Shown here piece after piece: positions 1 to 7,152 of a stretch of DNA of 24,993 bases. How positions within the stretch are numbered: the first letter of the stretch is position 1; every line of letters starts with the position of its first letter. Below the pieces are notes generated by a model. It saw only the letters and a program-made list of their open reading frames with translations, was not told the DNA's origin and ran no database searches. The stretch spans positions 1 to 24,993 of the forward strand of contig CAJUOF010000232.1 in the NCBI GenBank assembly GCA_910587905.1. The letters run 5' to 3'. This DNA comes from an uncultured Lachnospiraceae bacterium (GTDB lineage Bacteria > Bacillota_A > Clostridia > Lachnospirales > Lachnospiraceae). The translations under genes and the position numbers were made by a program.

Positions 1-1
1 C

Positions 2-364
2 AGAGTCTTGTGGGAAGGTTTTTCGGAATCTGCGGAGCCGGCCTATGTAGGAGGGGAACGGCTGATGGTTCTGGTGGAGGGGAAAGTCCTTACCTGGGAC
101 GGAAAGCGGCCTCCGGAGCAGGGGGAATTTCTCCGGTACGGCACCGGGCAGAAGGCCAGGGACGCGATCCTTAAACTGGAGGCGGAAAACAGACAGTACA
201 GATTGAGGGAGAAAGCTCTTTTAAAGGAACGGGAGAAGCTGATCAAAGAGCAGGAAGCGCAGATTGGGGCGGTCAGGAAACAGTATGACGAGCTGGCAGC
301 CTATGCGGGGGAGCTTCAGCAGGAGGGGAAACGGTGGAGGGAAAAATACTATAGAAAGCATTAA
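2..364 (+). CDS. C-terminal part of an unrecognised protein with a coiled-coil tail
   Basis: The reading frame is open at the left edge of the window, so this is probably a 5'-truncated gene; a TTG at 8 is in frame but has no convincing ribosome binding site. About 120 residues are visible. The first half (residues such as GERLMVLVEGKVLTWDGK) looks like a small beta-rich domain. From about residue 50 it becomes a charged, Glu/Lys/Gln/Arg-rich helix with heptad-like spacing (LKLEAENRQYRL, LLKEREKLIKEQEAQI), which predicts a coiled coil. No catalytic motif, signal peptide or membrane segment is visible. I do not recognise the family; the coiled-coil end resembles tails seen on many unrelated proteins and gives no function. 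A 221-nt gap separates it from the aldolase gene, so co-transcription is uncertain. Confidence 0.55.
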   Translation, partial: RVLWEGFSESAEPAYVGGERLMVLVEGKVLTWDGKRPPEQGEFLRYGTGQKARDAILKLEAENRQYRLREKALLKEREKLIKEQEAQIGAVRKQYDELAAYAGELQQEGKRWREKYYRKH

Positions 365-585
365 ACAGGCGGTTTCTTTGTACAAAATACAAAAATTGGA
401 GGGCGATTTTTGGAATTAAAACGATGAAATCACAGGTTTCCTTATGCTATCATAAATCCAGTGAAAGTTGTGCAATATGACCATAACGGTGAGAGGAAAT
501 AACAAAAAGTTAGAGGTTTTTTGGCTGTTTCCTGTATGATTGTACGAGAAGAAAAACAATATTATGGAAGCGGGGAGGAAAGGAC
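365..585. other. Intergenic region before the aldolase gene
   Basis: A 221-nt AT-richer stretch with no gene. It should hold the promoter of the downstream cassette, but I see no hexamer pair close to consensus; TATCAT near 449 and TATGAT near 534 are possible -10 elements without good -35 partners. A GGAGG-type ribosome binding site (GGGGAGGAAAGG) sits just before the ATG at 586. No terminator hairpin with a T-run is obvious after the first gene. Confidence 0.35.
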
Positions 586-1476
586 ATGAAAAAATTGTAC
601 GGCGTGGTTACGGCGATGGTGACACCCTTTCACGAGGACGAGTCGGTGAAAACGGAGGCCATCAGGCAGCATGTGGATTTTCTGATCGAGAGAGGGGTCA
701 ACTGCCTGTATCCCCTGGGAACCACGGGAGAGATGATGCTGATGGACGTGGAAGAACGGAAGCTGGCGGCAAAGACGGTGGTGGACCAGTGCGCCGGCCG
801 GATACCCGTGTTCATCCATGTGGGGGCCATGAAGACGAAGGATGCCTGTGAGCTGGCAAGACATGCCCATGAGATCGGCGCGGACGGAATCGGAGCGGTT
901 TCCCCTGCTTTTTACGGGGCGACGGAAGTCTCGGCCTATGACTATTATGCGGCCATTGCAAAGAGTGTGCCGGAAGATTTTCCGGTGTACCTTTACAACA
1001 TTCCCCAATGCTCCGCCAATGACCTGCCGGTGGTTGTGGCCGACCGGCTGGCTAGGGAGTTTCCAAACATCGTGGGGATCAAGTACAGCTTTGCGGACAT
1101 GTGCCGGACCCTGGAGTACCAGAAGGTGAACGACGGGGAGTTTTCCGTACTCCACGGCTGTGACAAGCTGATCAATGTGCTGATGGCCATGGGGTGTGAC
1201 GGCGTGGTGTCCGGCGTCTCCAGCGTCTATCCGGAGCTTTTCGTGGATGTATACCAGGCCTGCCTGAGAGGGGAATGGGAGGAGGCCAGGAAAAAGCAGC
1301 GGCTGGCCAACGAAGTGGTGGATATCTTAAAAGGCGGCGCCAGCATGGGCCATTTCAAGGAGGCACTGAAGCTTCGGGGGATCGATGCCGGCTATGTGCG
1401 GGGGCCGCTCCACAATCTGACGCCGGACGAGCTTGCGGTCATGAAAAAGGAACTGGCGGCCGTGGGACTCCAGTGA
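586..1476 (+). CDS. DapA/N-acetylneuraminate lyase family class I aldolase
   Basis: A 296-residue (beta/alpha)8 Schiff-base lyase or synthase of the DHDPS/NAL superfamily, the usual family length. Visible motifs: the carboxylate-binding GTTGE loop at residues 45-49, the YNIP motif with the proton-relay Tyr137, and the Schiff-base Lys166 in IVGIKYS. Family members join or cleave pyruvate (or a 2-oxo acid) and an aldehyde in the cytosol. Two positions argue against a true lysine-pathway dihydrodipicolinate synthase: the arginine that follows YNVPS in E. coli DapA (Arg138) is Cys142 here, and the motif tyrosine equivalent to Tyr107 is Phe109 (SPAFYG). It opens a same-strand cassette with an amino acid ABC transporter, a racemase and an aminotransferase, which suggests catabolism of an imported amino acid rather than lysine synthesis. 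The substrate cannot be read from sequence. The start is fixed by GGGGAGGAAAGG 6-8 nt upstream. Confidence 0.9.
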   Translation: MKKLYGVVTAMVTPFHEDESVKTEAIRQHVDFLIERGVNCLYPLGTTGEMMLMDVEERKLAAKTVVDQCAGRIPVFIHVGAMKTKDACELARHAHEIGADGIGAVSPAFYGATEVSAYDYYAAIAKSVPEDFPVYLYNIPQCSANDLPVVVADRLAREFPNIVGIKYSFADMCRTLEYQKVNDGEFSVLHGCDKLINVLMAMGCDGVVSGVSSVYPELFVDVYQACLRGEWEEARKKQRLANEVVDILKGGASMGHFKEALKLRGIDAGYVRGPLHNLTPDELAVMKKELAAVGLQ

Positions 1477-1552
1477 GGACGGCAGCATTATTACATAAAG
1501 AAGGAACGAGTGTGCGCCGTGCGCACTTGAAATAAAAAGGAGGATAAGAAAT

Positions 1553-2377
1553 ATGAAGAAAGCAGTATCTTTGATCCTGGCTTTTGCCATGATGTTTTCT
1601 CTGGCCGCATGCGGCGGAGGGGACGACAAGGGGGACGAGGCGGCGGAAACGCAGAACGCCTACGCCCGCATTTTAGAGAACGGCTACATGACCGTCGGTA
1701 TCGACCCTACCATTGAGAACATTATCTTCACGGAAGCGGGATCCGACGAGCCGACCGGCTTCATTCCCGACATCGTGAGAGGGTTTGCCGAGGAATTGGG
1801 CGTGGATGTGAAGTGGGAGATCCTGGAGTGGTCCGCCATGCTGACGGCAGTCAACACGGGGAAGGTGGACTTTATCGCGGCCAATATGAACATGCGGCTG
1901 GACCGGGAGGCGGAGATCGACTTCTCGGATCCCTGGCTGGTGGACTCGGCCATGGCCTGTGTGGCGAAGGATTCTTCCTATCAGAGCTTTGAGGATCTGA
2001 AGGCGCCCGGCACCAAGTTCGGGATCGCTTCCGGGTCGGTGTATGAGTCGATCATCGCAGAGCAGTTCCCGGAGGCGGAGATCGTGACCCTTCCCCTCGG
2101 AACCTGGCAGGAATCCCTGGCCTCCGGCGTCATCGACGTGTCCTTGGACGACAGCATCGTGTTCGCAGGCCCCATGACGGAGAATGAAAACCTCCGGCTC
2201 CTGCCCGACAGGGGAGATTCCTATCTGTATGGCTTCGCCTTTGCAAGCGGCGACAAGTCGGTGGAGGTCTTCAATCTGTATCTGACGAAGTTAAAAGCCT
2301 TCGGCACTTATGCGGAGCTTTACAAGAACTGGATGGGCTTCGACTGGGAGCCGAACAATTTCGGAACTGCTTATTAA
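1553..2377 (+). CDS. Amino acid ABC transporter substrate-binding lipoprotein
   Basis: A 274-residue family 3 extracellular solute-binding protein (polar amino acid type). It starts with a lipoprotein signal peptide: positive MKK, a hydrophobic stretch and a lipobox LAAC with Cys20, followed by a Gly/Asp-rich linker. The mature part begins with MTVGIDPTIENIIF and contains PTGFIPDIVRGFAEELGV, typical of the first lobe, and DFIAANMNMRLDREAEIDFSDPW, the usual ligand-site segment of this family. It would be anchored outside the membrane and deliver an amino acid to the two permeases downstream. The gene lies 76 nt after the aldolase and has a strong AAAGGAGG site. A 15-nt palindrome (GTGCGC, CGT loop, GCGCAC; 1512-1526) lies in the spacer. 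A GC-rich hairpin after the gene may uncouple its expression from that of the permeases. The exact ligand is unknown. Confidence 0.93.
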   Translation: MKKAVSLILAFAMMFSLAACGGGDDKGDEAAETQNAYARILENGYMTVGIDPTIENIIFTEAGSDEPTGFIPDIVRGFAEELGVDVKWEILEWSAMLTAVNTGKVDFIAANMNMRLDREAEIDFSDPWLVDSAMACVAKDSSYQSFEDLKAPGTKFGIASGSVYESIIAEQFPEAEIVTLPLGTWQESLASGVIDVSLDDSIVFAGPMTENENLRLLPDRGDSYLYGFAFASGDKSVEVFNLYLTKLKAFGTYAELYKNWMGFDWEPNNFGTAY

Positions 2378-2401
2378 AAACAGAGACGGATGACGGCACA
2401 G

Positions 2402-2434
2402 ACCGGCGGGCGGCGGAGACTGTCCGCCGGTTTT
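2402..2434 (+). terminator. Attenuator-like hairpin between binding-protein and permease genes
   Basis: An 8-bp perfect stem, ACCGGCGG (2402-2409) with CCGCCGGT (2424-2431), encloses a 14-nt loop and runs into TTTT (2431-2434). The T-run is short, so partial termination or 3'-end protection of the binding-protein message is more likely than full termination. This arrangement is common where a binding protein must be made in excess over its permeases. Confidence 0.5.
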
Positions 2435-2454
2435 GACACAGAAAGGAGCATGCC

Positions 2455-3138
2455 ATGTCGTTTAATTGGAACATTGTGGTCAAGTACTGGCCCAGATTCT
2501 GGAGCGGTACGCTGCTCACTTTGAAATACGCAGCCATAGCGATCGTGATCGCGACCGTGTGGGGCGTGCTGATGGGGGCTGTCAGCTACCGAAAGCCCAG
2601 GATCCTCGGGACCATCGTCCGGGCGTATATCTGCTTTTTCCGGGAGACGCCCCTGCTGGTACAGATCTATTTTCTCTTTTACGGGGTTTCCCGCTACGTT
2701 TCTGTCTCTGCGGGAGTCATGGGGATCGTGGCGCTGGTCCTGAACGACGGGGCCTTTATCGCGGAGATCATCCGCGGCGGCCTGCAGAGCATCGAGATCG
2801 GGCAGAGCGAGGCGGCTTATGCGCTGGGCTTCAACAAATTTCAGACCATGATCTATTTTCTGATCCCCCAGGCGTGGAAAAAGGTCCTGGATTCGGTGAT
2901 CAACATGTTTTCCATCATCATCAAGGATACGTCCATGCTGATGTGGATCACCATCTGCGAGCTGACCTACCAGTGCAACCAGATCAACAACTATTCCTTT
3001 AACCCGATCACGTCTTATCTGGTGGGAGGCGCGATCTACCTGATCCTGTTTTTCGTTGTCCAGGGAGCCAGGAAGCTGCTCAGCATGAAAAATAATCCCA
3101 AAAGGGCCATTGAGAAAAGAGGTGAGAGTGCCGCATGA
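2455..3138 (+). CDS. Amino acid ABC transporter permease (HisM/HisQ type)
   Basis: A 227-residue integral membrane protein of the polar amino acid ABC permease family. It shows a TM-rich profile with an N-terminal FWSGTLLTLKYAAIAIVIATVWGVLMGAV segment, the FRETPLLVQIYFLFYG motif typical of His/Glu/Gln permeases, and the EAA coupling loop around EAAYALGFNKFQTMIYFLIPQAWKKVL, which docks on the ATPase. It should form a heterodimer with the next gene product. The start has AAAGGAG about 9 nt upstream. Its stop overlaps the following start by ATGA at 3135-3138, which indicates translational coupling. Confidence 0.93.
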   Translation: MSFNWNIVVKYWPRFWSGTLLTLKYAAIAIVIATVWGVLMGAVSYRKPRILGTIVRAYICFFRETPLLVQIYFLFYGVSRYVSVSAGVMGIVALVLNDGAFIAEIIRGGLQSIEIGQSEAAYALGFNKFQTMIYFLIPQAWKKVLDSVINMFSIIIKDTSMLMWITICELTYQCNQINNYSFNPITSYLVGGAIYLILFFVVQGARKLLSMKNNPKRAIEKRGESAA

Positions 3139-3797
3139 CCTTTGAAGACCGTTATAATATCGTTGTGAAGACCATACTGGTCCAGGGACTTCCCATGACG
3201 CTGAAACTGATCTTTGCCTCTTTGTTTTTCGCCATGCTGATCGGCGTGGTGCTTGGGACCGTCCGGAGCCTGAAGATTCCTGTGGTGGACCATATCCTGG
3301 GGGCCTATGCCCTGATCTGCCGGGGTGTCCCGACGATCATCATCCTGCTGTTCTTCTATGCTTATCTGACGAAGGGGACCCAGTTCTGGATCTCGGTCCT
3401 GTCCATCTCCCTGGTGGAGGGAGCTTACATGATGGAGGTGGTCAAGGGAGGGTTTCTGTCGGTGGACAAGGGGCAGTGGGAAGCGGCGAAGTCCCTGTCC
3501 CTGCCGCTCATGCACACCATCACCCGGATCATCCTGCCGCAGGTCCTCCTGGTCACGATCCCGGCCCTCATGGGGCAGATCGTCATGCTGGTGAAGGGGA
3601 CCTCCGTGGCGGCGACCATCGGCTGCATGGATACTTTGCGGAGGGCGCAGCTCCTGCTGCCGAAATATTCCTACCCCATGGAAATTTATGCGTATGTGCT
3701 GGTGATCTTTTTTATCATGTGCCATTTCCTGACGTGGCTGGGAAAGAAACTCGAACGAACCGTTGTGAAAAGGATAATGGGTGAGCGAAATGTCTGA
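3135..3797 (+). CDS. Amino acid ABC transporter permease, second subunit
   Basis: A 220-residue paralogue of the preceding permease. It begins MTFEDRYNIVVKTILVQGLPMTLKLIFASLFFAMLIGVVLG and carries the RGVPTIIILLFFYAYLTKG segment and an EAA-type loop, QWEAAKSLSLPLMHTITRIILPQVLL. Like its partner it should span the membrane several times and contact the ATPase through the EAA loop. Its start overlaps the upstream stop by 4 nt (ATGA) and its end overlaps the ATPase gene, so the three are translationally linked. Confidence 0.93.
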   Translation: MTFEDRYNIVVKTILVQGLPMTLKLIFASLFFAMLIGVVLGTVRSLKIPVVDHILGAYALICRGVPTIIILLFFYAYLTKGTQFWISVLSISLVEGAYMMEVVKGGFLSVDKGQWEAAKSLSLPLMHTITRIILPQVLLVTIPALMGQIVMLVKGTSVAATIGCMDTLRRAQLLLPKYSYPMEIYAYVLVIFFIMCHFLTWLGKKLERTVVKRIMGERNV

Positions 3798-4533
3798 GAA
3801 AAAAGAAATTGTGGTATCCCTGCAGCATGTGACGAAGCAGTTCGGCAGCCTGACCGTGCTGGACGATATGAGCCTGGACGTGTACGAGCACGAGGTGGTG
3901 GTGTTATGCGGCCCTTCCGGCGGCGGAAAGAGCACGCTGCTTAGGACCATCAACGGGCTGGAGAAGATCGGAAGCGGAAAGATCCTGTACCGGGGCACGG
4001 AGGTGAACCACAGGAACATCAAAGAGATCCGCAAGCATATCGGCATGGTGTTCCAGCAGTTCAACCTGTTCAACAACCTGACGGTCAGGGATAATCTGCT
4101 GATCGCGCCGGTGAAGACGCAGAAAAAGAAAAAGGACGAGATGTTGAAGAAGGCGGTGGAGTATCTGGAGATCTTTGGGATCGCAGACAAGCTGGATTCC
4201 TATCCCCACCAGCTTTCCGGAGGACAGAAGCAGAGAGTCGCCATCGTCCGCTCGCTGATGATGGAGCCTGACCTGATGCTCTTTGACGAGCCCACGTCGG
4301 CCTTGGATCCGGAGATGATCAAGGAAGTGCTGGACGCCATCAGAAGGCTGTCCTCCATGGGGATGACGATGGTCATCGTGACCCATGAGATGGGCTTCGC
4401 CAGGGAGGTGGCCTCCAGAGTCTGCTTCCTGGAGGGGGCGAAGATCCGGGTCAACACAGATACGAAGACCTTCTTTGAGGACACGGAAGACGAGAGGCTT
4501 AAGCAGTTCCTGTCCGTGATCCTGCACCACTAG
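3781..4533 (+). CDS. Amino acid ABC transporter ATP-binding protein (GlnQ/HisP type)
   Basis: A 250-residue ABC ATPase that energises the two permeases at the cytoplasmic face of the membrane. Residues are numbered from the GTG start. Walker A GPSGGGKS is at 44-51, the Q-loop at VFQQFNLF (90-97), signature LSGGQ at 145-149, Walker B LMLFDE at 165-170 and the H-loop His202 in VIVTHE. MGFAREVASRVCFLEG after the H-loop is characteristic of polar amino acid ATPases. Two starts are possible: GTG at 3781, about 7 nt after AAAAGG, and ATG at 3790; GTG has the better spacing. Either one overlaps the end of the permease gene (17 or 8 nt). Confidence 0.95.
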   Translation: MSEMSEKKEIVVSLQHVTKQFGSLTVLDDMSLDVYEHEVVVLCGPSGGGKSTLLRTINGLEKIGSGKILYRGTEVNHRNIKEIRKHIGMVFQQFNLFNNLTVRDNLLIAPVKTQKKKKDEMLKKAVEYLEIFGIADKLDSYPHQLSGGQKQRVAIVRSLMMEPDLMLFDEPTSALDPEMIKEVLDAIRRLSSMGMTMVIVTHEMGFAREVASRVCFLEGAKIRVNTDTKTFFEDTEDERLKQFLSVILHH

Positions 4534-4543
4534 GGAGGGAACC

Positions 4544-5683
4544 ATGTCTGAACAATTACTGCGGTCCGCATGGGTCGAAATCGATAAAGGCCGTCTGGAA
4601 GAAAACATACGGGCGGTGAAGGAGCGGGTGTCTCCCAGCAGGATCATCGGGGTCGTGAAGGCCAACGCCTACGGGCACGGGGCAGTGACGGTGGCAAAGG
4701 CCTATCTGGAAAACGGAGTCGACATGCTGGCGGCTGCCACTTTGGAGGAAGTGAGGGAGCTGCGGGAGGCGGGGATCTCCTGTACCATTATCATGATGGG
4801 GCTGGTCCCGGAGGAGCTCGTCCCGGCGGCGGCGGAGCTTTCGGTGGTCCCGCTGATCTCCACCGTAGAGTGCGCCAAAGCCTTTTCCGAGTGGGCGGTC
4901 AAAAACGGGAGAACGGCGGAGCTCATGGTGACCGTGGATACGGGGATGGGGCGGATCGGTTTCCTTCCGACAGAAGAAGGGATCCGTCAGGTAAAAGCGG
5001 TTTCCCGTCTTCCGGGGATCCGGCTCTTCGGCCTGATGACCCACTTTTCCTCTGCGGACATGGAAGATCTTGCCTACACGTACCTGCAAAAGGAGCGGTT
5101 TGACTGGTTTTTTAAGAGGCTTCAGGAGGAGGGGATCCGGATCCCCATGAGGACGGCGGCGAACAGCCCGTCCATCTTCCGCCTGCCGGAGGTCTTTTAC
5201 GAGGCGGTCCGTCCGGGGACCATCGTATGGGGCTGTTATCCGGCCTGCGTGAAGGATCATGAGACGGTGAAGGTCCGCCCCGTTCTGTCGGTAAAATGCC
5301 GGGTGATCTATGTGAAGCGGGTCCCGGCGAGAAGTCCCATCAGCTACGGGAGGAAGTTTGTCACGGAGCGGGAGAGCGTCATCGCGACGCTTCCCCTGGG
5401 CTATGCGGACGGCTACACCAGGACACTTCTGGGAAAGGCCCGGGTCCTGATACACGGGACCTATGCGCCGGTGCTGGGGACCATCTGCATGGATCAGGTC
5501 ATGGTGGACGTGACGGATATCCCGGACGTGAAGACCGGAGACGAGGCAGTGCTCCTCGGCAGGCAGCAGGGGAAGGAGATCCCGGTCGAGGAGCTGGAGC
5601 AGGCCTCCGGCTTATGTTCCGGAGAGCTGTTTTACGGCTTCACCTGCAGACTGCCCATCGTGGTGACTGAGGCAGCGCAGTGA
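4544..5683 (+). CDS. Alanine racemase family PLP enzyme
   Basis: A 379-residue fold-type III PLP enzyme interconverting L- and D-amino acids. The PLP lysine is Lys39 in VVKANAYGHG; TGMGRIGF (Arg137) and the catalytic tyrosine of the second half (ISYGRKF, Tyr268) are present, as are PLGYADGY and the substrate loop GTICMDQ (Asp317). The length is normal for alanine racemase, so the protein should be active. It lies 10 nt after the transporter ATPase gene, with a GGGAGG site. A racemase inside a transporter cassette, next to an aminotransferase and an aldolase, may act on the imported amino acid rather than supply D-alanine for the cell wall; a housekeeping role cannot be excluded because the rest of the genome is not visible. 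Broad-specificity amino acid racemases of this fold look alike at this level, so the substrate is open. Confidence 0.9.
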   Translation: MSEQLLRSAWVEIDKGRLEENIRAVKERVSPSRIIGVVKANAYGHGAVTVAKAYLENGVDMLAAATLEEVRELREAGISCTIIMMGLVPEELVPAAAELSVVPLISTVECAKAFSEWAVKNGRTAELMVTVDTGMGRIGFLPTEEGIRQVKAVSRLPGIRLFGLMTHFSSADMEDLAYTYLQKERFDWFFKRLQEEGIRIPMRTAANSPSIFRLPEVFYEAVRPGTIVWGCYPACVKDHETVKVRPVLSVKCRVIYVKRVPARSPISYGRKFVTERESVIATLPLGYADGYTRTLLGKARVLIHGTYAPVLGTICMDQVMVDVTDIPDVKTGDEAVLLGRQQGKEIPVEELEQASGLCSGELFYGFTCRLPIVVTEAAQ

Positions 5684-5811
5684 GGAAAGGCAGTGCGCGG
5701 ATGAAGTGCGGGGACAGGGTGCGAAAGCATAGTGCAGTAAAGATAATATAGAAAACACAGTATAAAAAACATCATTATGGAAAATCTAATATGATCAGGG
5801 GGTATTCGGCT

Positions 5812-6990
5812 ATGAGTCGTGTATCAAAGACCGGAAAATGCGTGGAGCGCTCCTCCATCCGCGTTTTCTTGGAGAAACAGAATCAGATTGCAAAAACCTG
5901 CGGCGACATGATCTCCTTTACCATCGGGGAACCGGATTTCCTGACGCCGCCGAACATTGTGGAGGCCGCGAAGAAGGCGCTTGCGGAGGGGAAAGTGAAG
6001 TACGCGCCCAACGCGGGCCTTCCGGAACTCCGTGAGGCCGTCTCCAGAGACCTTCTCCGGACCCACGGCGTTTCCTACGATCCAGATAAGGAGGTCGTCA
6101 TCACGCCCAGCGGCATGGATACCCTGCGGCTGGCGGCCATGGCCGTCCTGGACGACGGGGACGAGATGATCGTCAACGATCCCTGCTGGGCCAATCATCC
6201 CAACCATTCCAAGATGGCTCACGGGAAACCGGTGATGGTGCCGGTCCACGAGAAGGACAATTTCTTCTATAATTTAGAGGAGCTGGAGACTTTTGTCACG
6301 CCGAGGACAAAGGCGATCCTGCTCAACACACCCAACAATCCCACCGGGGCGGTCATGTCGGAGGAGGAGCTGATCCGGTTCTGCGAGTTCTGTAAAAAGC
6401 ACGATCTGATCGTGATCTCCGACGAGGTGTATTACAACATTATCTTTGACGGACTGAAATTTAAGAGCCCCGCCATGGTGGAGGGAATGAAGGAGCGGGT
6501 GGTCATTTCCCAGTCCTTCTCCAAGACCTACGCCATGACCGGCTGGCGGCTGGCTTTTGCGGCGGGGCCTGCGGACATCATCGAGGCCATGGGGCTTCTC
6601 AACGAGAATTCCATTTCCTGTGTCAATACCTTCGTCCAGTGGGCGGGGATCGAGGCGCTGGAGGGGACCAGACAGTATATCGACGCCATGGTGGCCCAGT
6701 TCCAGAACCGAAGGGATATCGTTTATGAGGGGATCAACTCCATCGACGGGCTGTCCTGCGTGAAGCCCAGGGGGGCCTTCTACGCCTTCGTGAACATCCG
6801 GGGAACGGGACTTTCCTCCGAGGAATTTGCTACGAGGCTTCTGGAAGAAAAGCATGTGGGCCTGGTGCCCGGAACAGGCTTCGGGGCCTCCGGGGAGGGC
6901 TTTGTCCGCATCTCCTACGCCACCTCCACGGAAAACATCCGGGAGGGGATCCGGCGGATCGGGGAATTTGTGAAGGAACTGAAACAATAA
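5812..6990 (+). CDS. Class I/II pyridoxal-phosphate aminotransferase
   Basis: A 392-residue fold-type I aminotransferase (aspartate aminotransferase superfamily). Visible marks, in the 392-aa numbering: FTIGEPDF near the N-terminus, YAPNAGLPELREAV, PNNPTGAV (about 174-181), ISDEVYY (about 202-208) and the PLP lysine in SFSKTYAMTGWR (Lys238). The C-terminal substrate Arg lies in the EGFVRISYA region. It transfers amino groups between an amino acid and a 2-oxo acid in the cytosol. I chose ATG 5812 because AGGGGG lies 8-9 nt before it; an in-frame ATG at 5791 has no good ribosome binding site and would add seven residues. It follows the racemase after 128 nt. With the racemase and aldolase it could convert an imported amino acid to a 2-oxo acid and then cleave it; this is inference from context. 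Confidence 0.92.
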   Translation: MSRVSKTGKCVERSSIRVFLEKQNQIAKTCGDMISFTIGEPDFLTPPNIVEAAKKALAEGKVKYAPNAGLPELREAVSRDLLRTHGVSYDPDKEVVITPSGMDTLRLAAMAVLDDGDEMIVNDPCWANHPNHSKMAHGKPVMVPVHEKDNFFYNLEELETFVTPRTKAILLNTPNNPTGAVMSEEELIRFCEFCKKHDLIVISDEVYYNIIFDGLKFKSPAMVEGMKERVVISQSFSKTYAMTGWRLAFAAGPADIIEAMGLLNENSISCVNTFVQWAGIEALEGTRQYIDAMVAQFQNRRDIVYEGINSIDGLSCVKPRGAFYAFVNIRGTGLSSEEFATRLLEEKHVGLVPGTGFGASGEGFVRISYATSTENIREGIRRIGEFVKELKQ

Positions 6991-6993
6991 AAT

Positions 6994-7024
6994 CGAGTAG
7001 GGAAGAGTTTTTATTCCCTACTCG
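6994..7024. repeat. Perfect 11-bp inverted repeat after the aminotransferase gene
   Basis: CGAGTAGGGAA (6994-7004) pairs perfectly with TTCCCTACTCG (7014-7024) around a T-rich 9-nt loop. The stop codon of the aminotransferase gene is four nucleotides before it. No T-run follows the right arm, so it is not a classical terminator, though the stem could protect the 3' end of the mRNA. It adjoins a second structured block (7031-7071). Confidence 0.6.
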
Positions 7025-7030
7025 CTGCGC

Positions 7031-7071
7031 GGGGCGCATGCCGCTAGGCGGCTAATTTCTTCTTGCGCCCC
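7031..7071. repeat. Nested inverted-repeat element
   Basis: GGGGCGC (7031-7037) pairs with GCGCCCC (7065-7071), and inside it GCCGC (7040-7044) pairs with GGCGGC-type bases (7048-7052) around a TAG loop. Together with the stem at 6994-7024 it forms a compact two-unit structure of about 78 nt that looks like a repetitive intergenic element rather than random spacer. I see no second copy in this window. Confidence 0.45.
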
Positions 7072-7083
7072 TGTGCAGAGCAG

Positions 7084-7112
7084 AGAGCTCCGCAGAAGAT
7101 GCGGGGCTCTTT
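7084..7112 (+). terminator. Hairpin with short T-run upstream of the PucR gene
   Basis: AGAGC-T-CCGCA (7084-7094) pairs with TGCGG-G-GCTCT (7100-7110), an 11-bp stem with one T.G wobble and a GAAGA loop, followed by TTT. It is a plausible intrinsic terminator that separates the aminotransferase transcript from the regulator gene. Confidence 0.5.
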
Positions 7113-7152
7113 GGAATTATCCGGGTATTCCTACTTGAAAGGAGGAGGCGCC

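Noticed and set aside
4544..5683. Cys368 at the position of the C-terminal PLP-phosphate tyrosine of Geobacillus alanine racemase, as a sign of a broken or novel enzyme
   Set aside because: E. coli alanine racemase also lacks tyrosine at this place, and all core catalytic residues are present.
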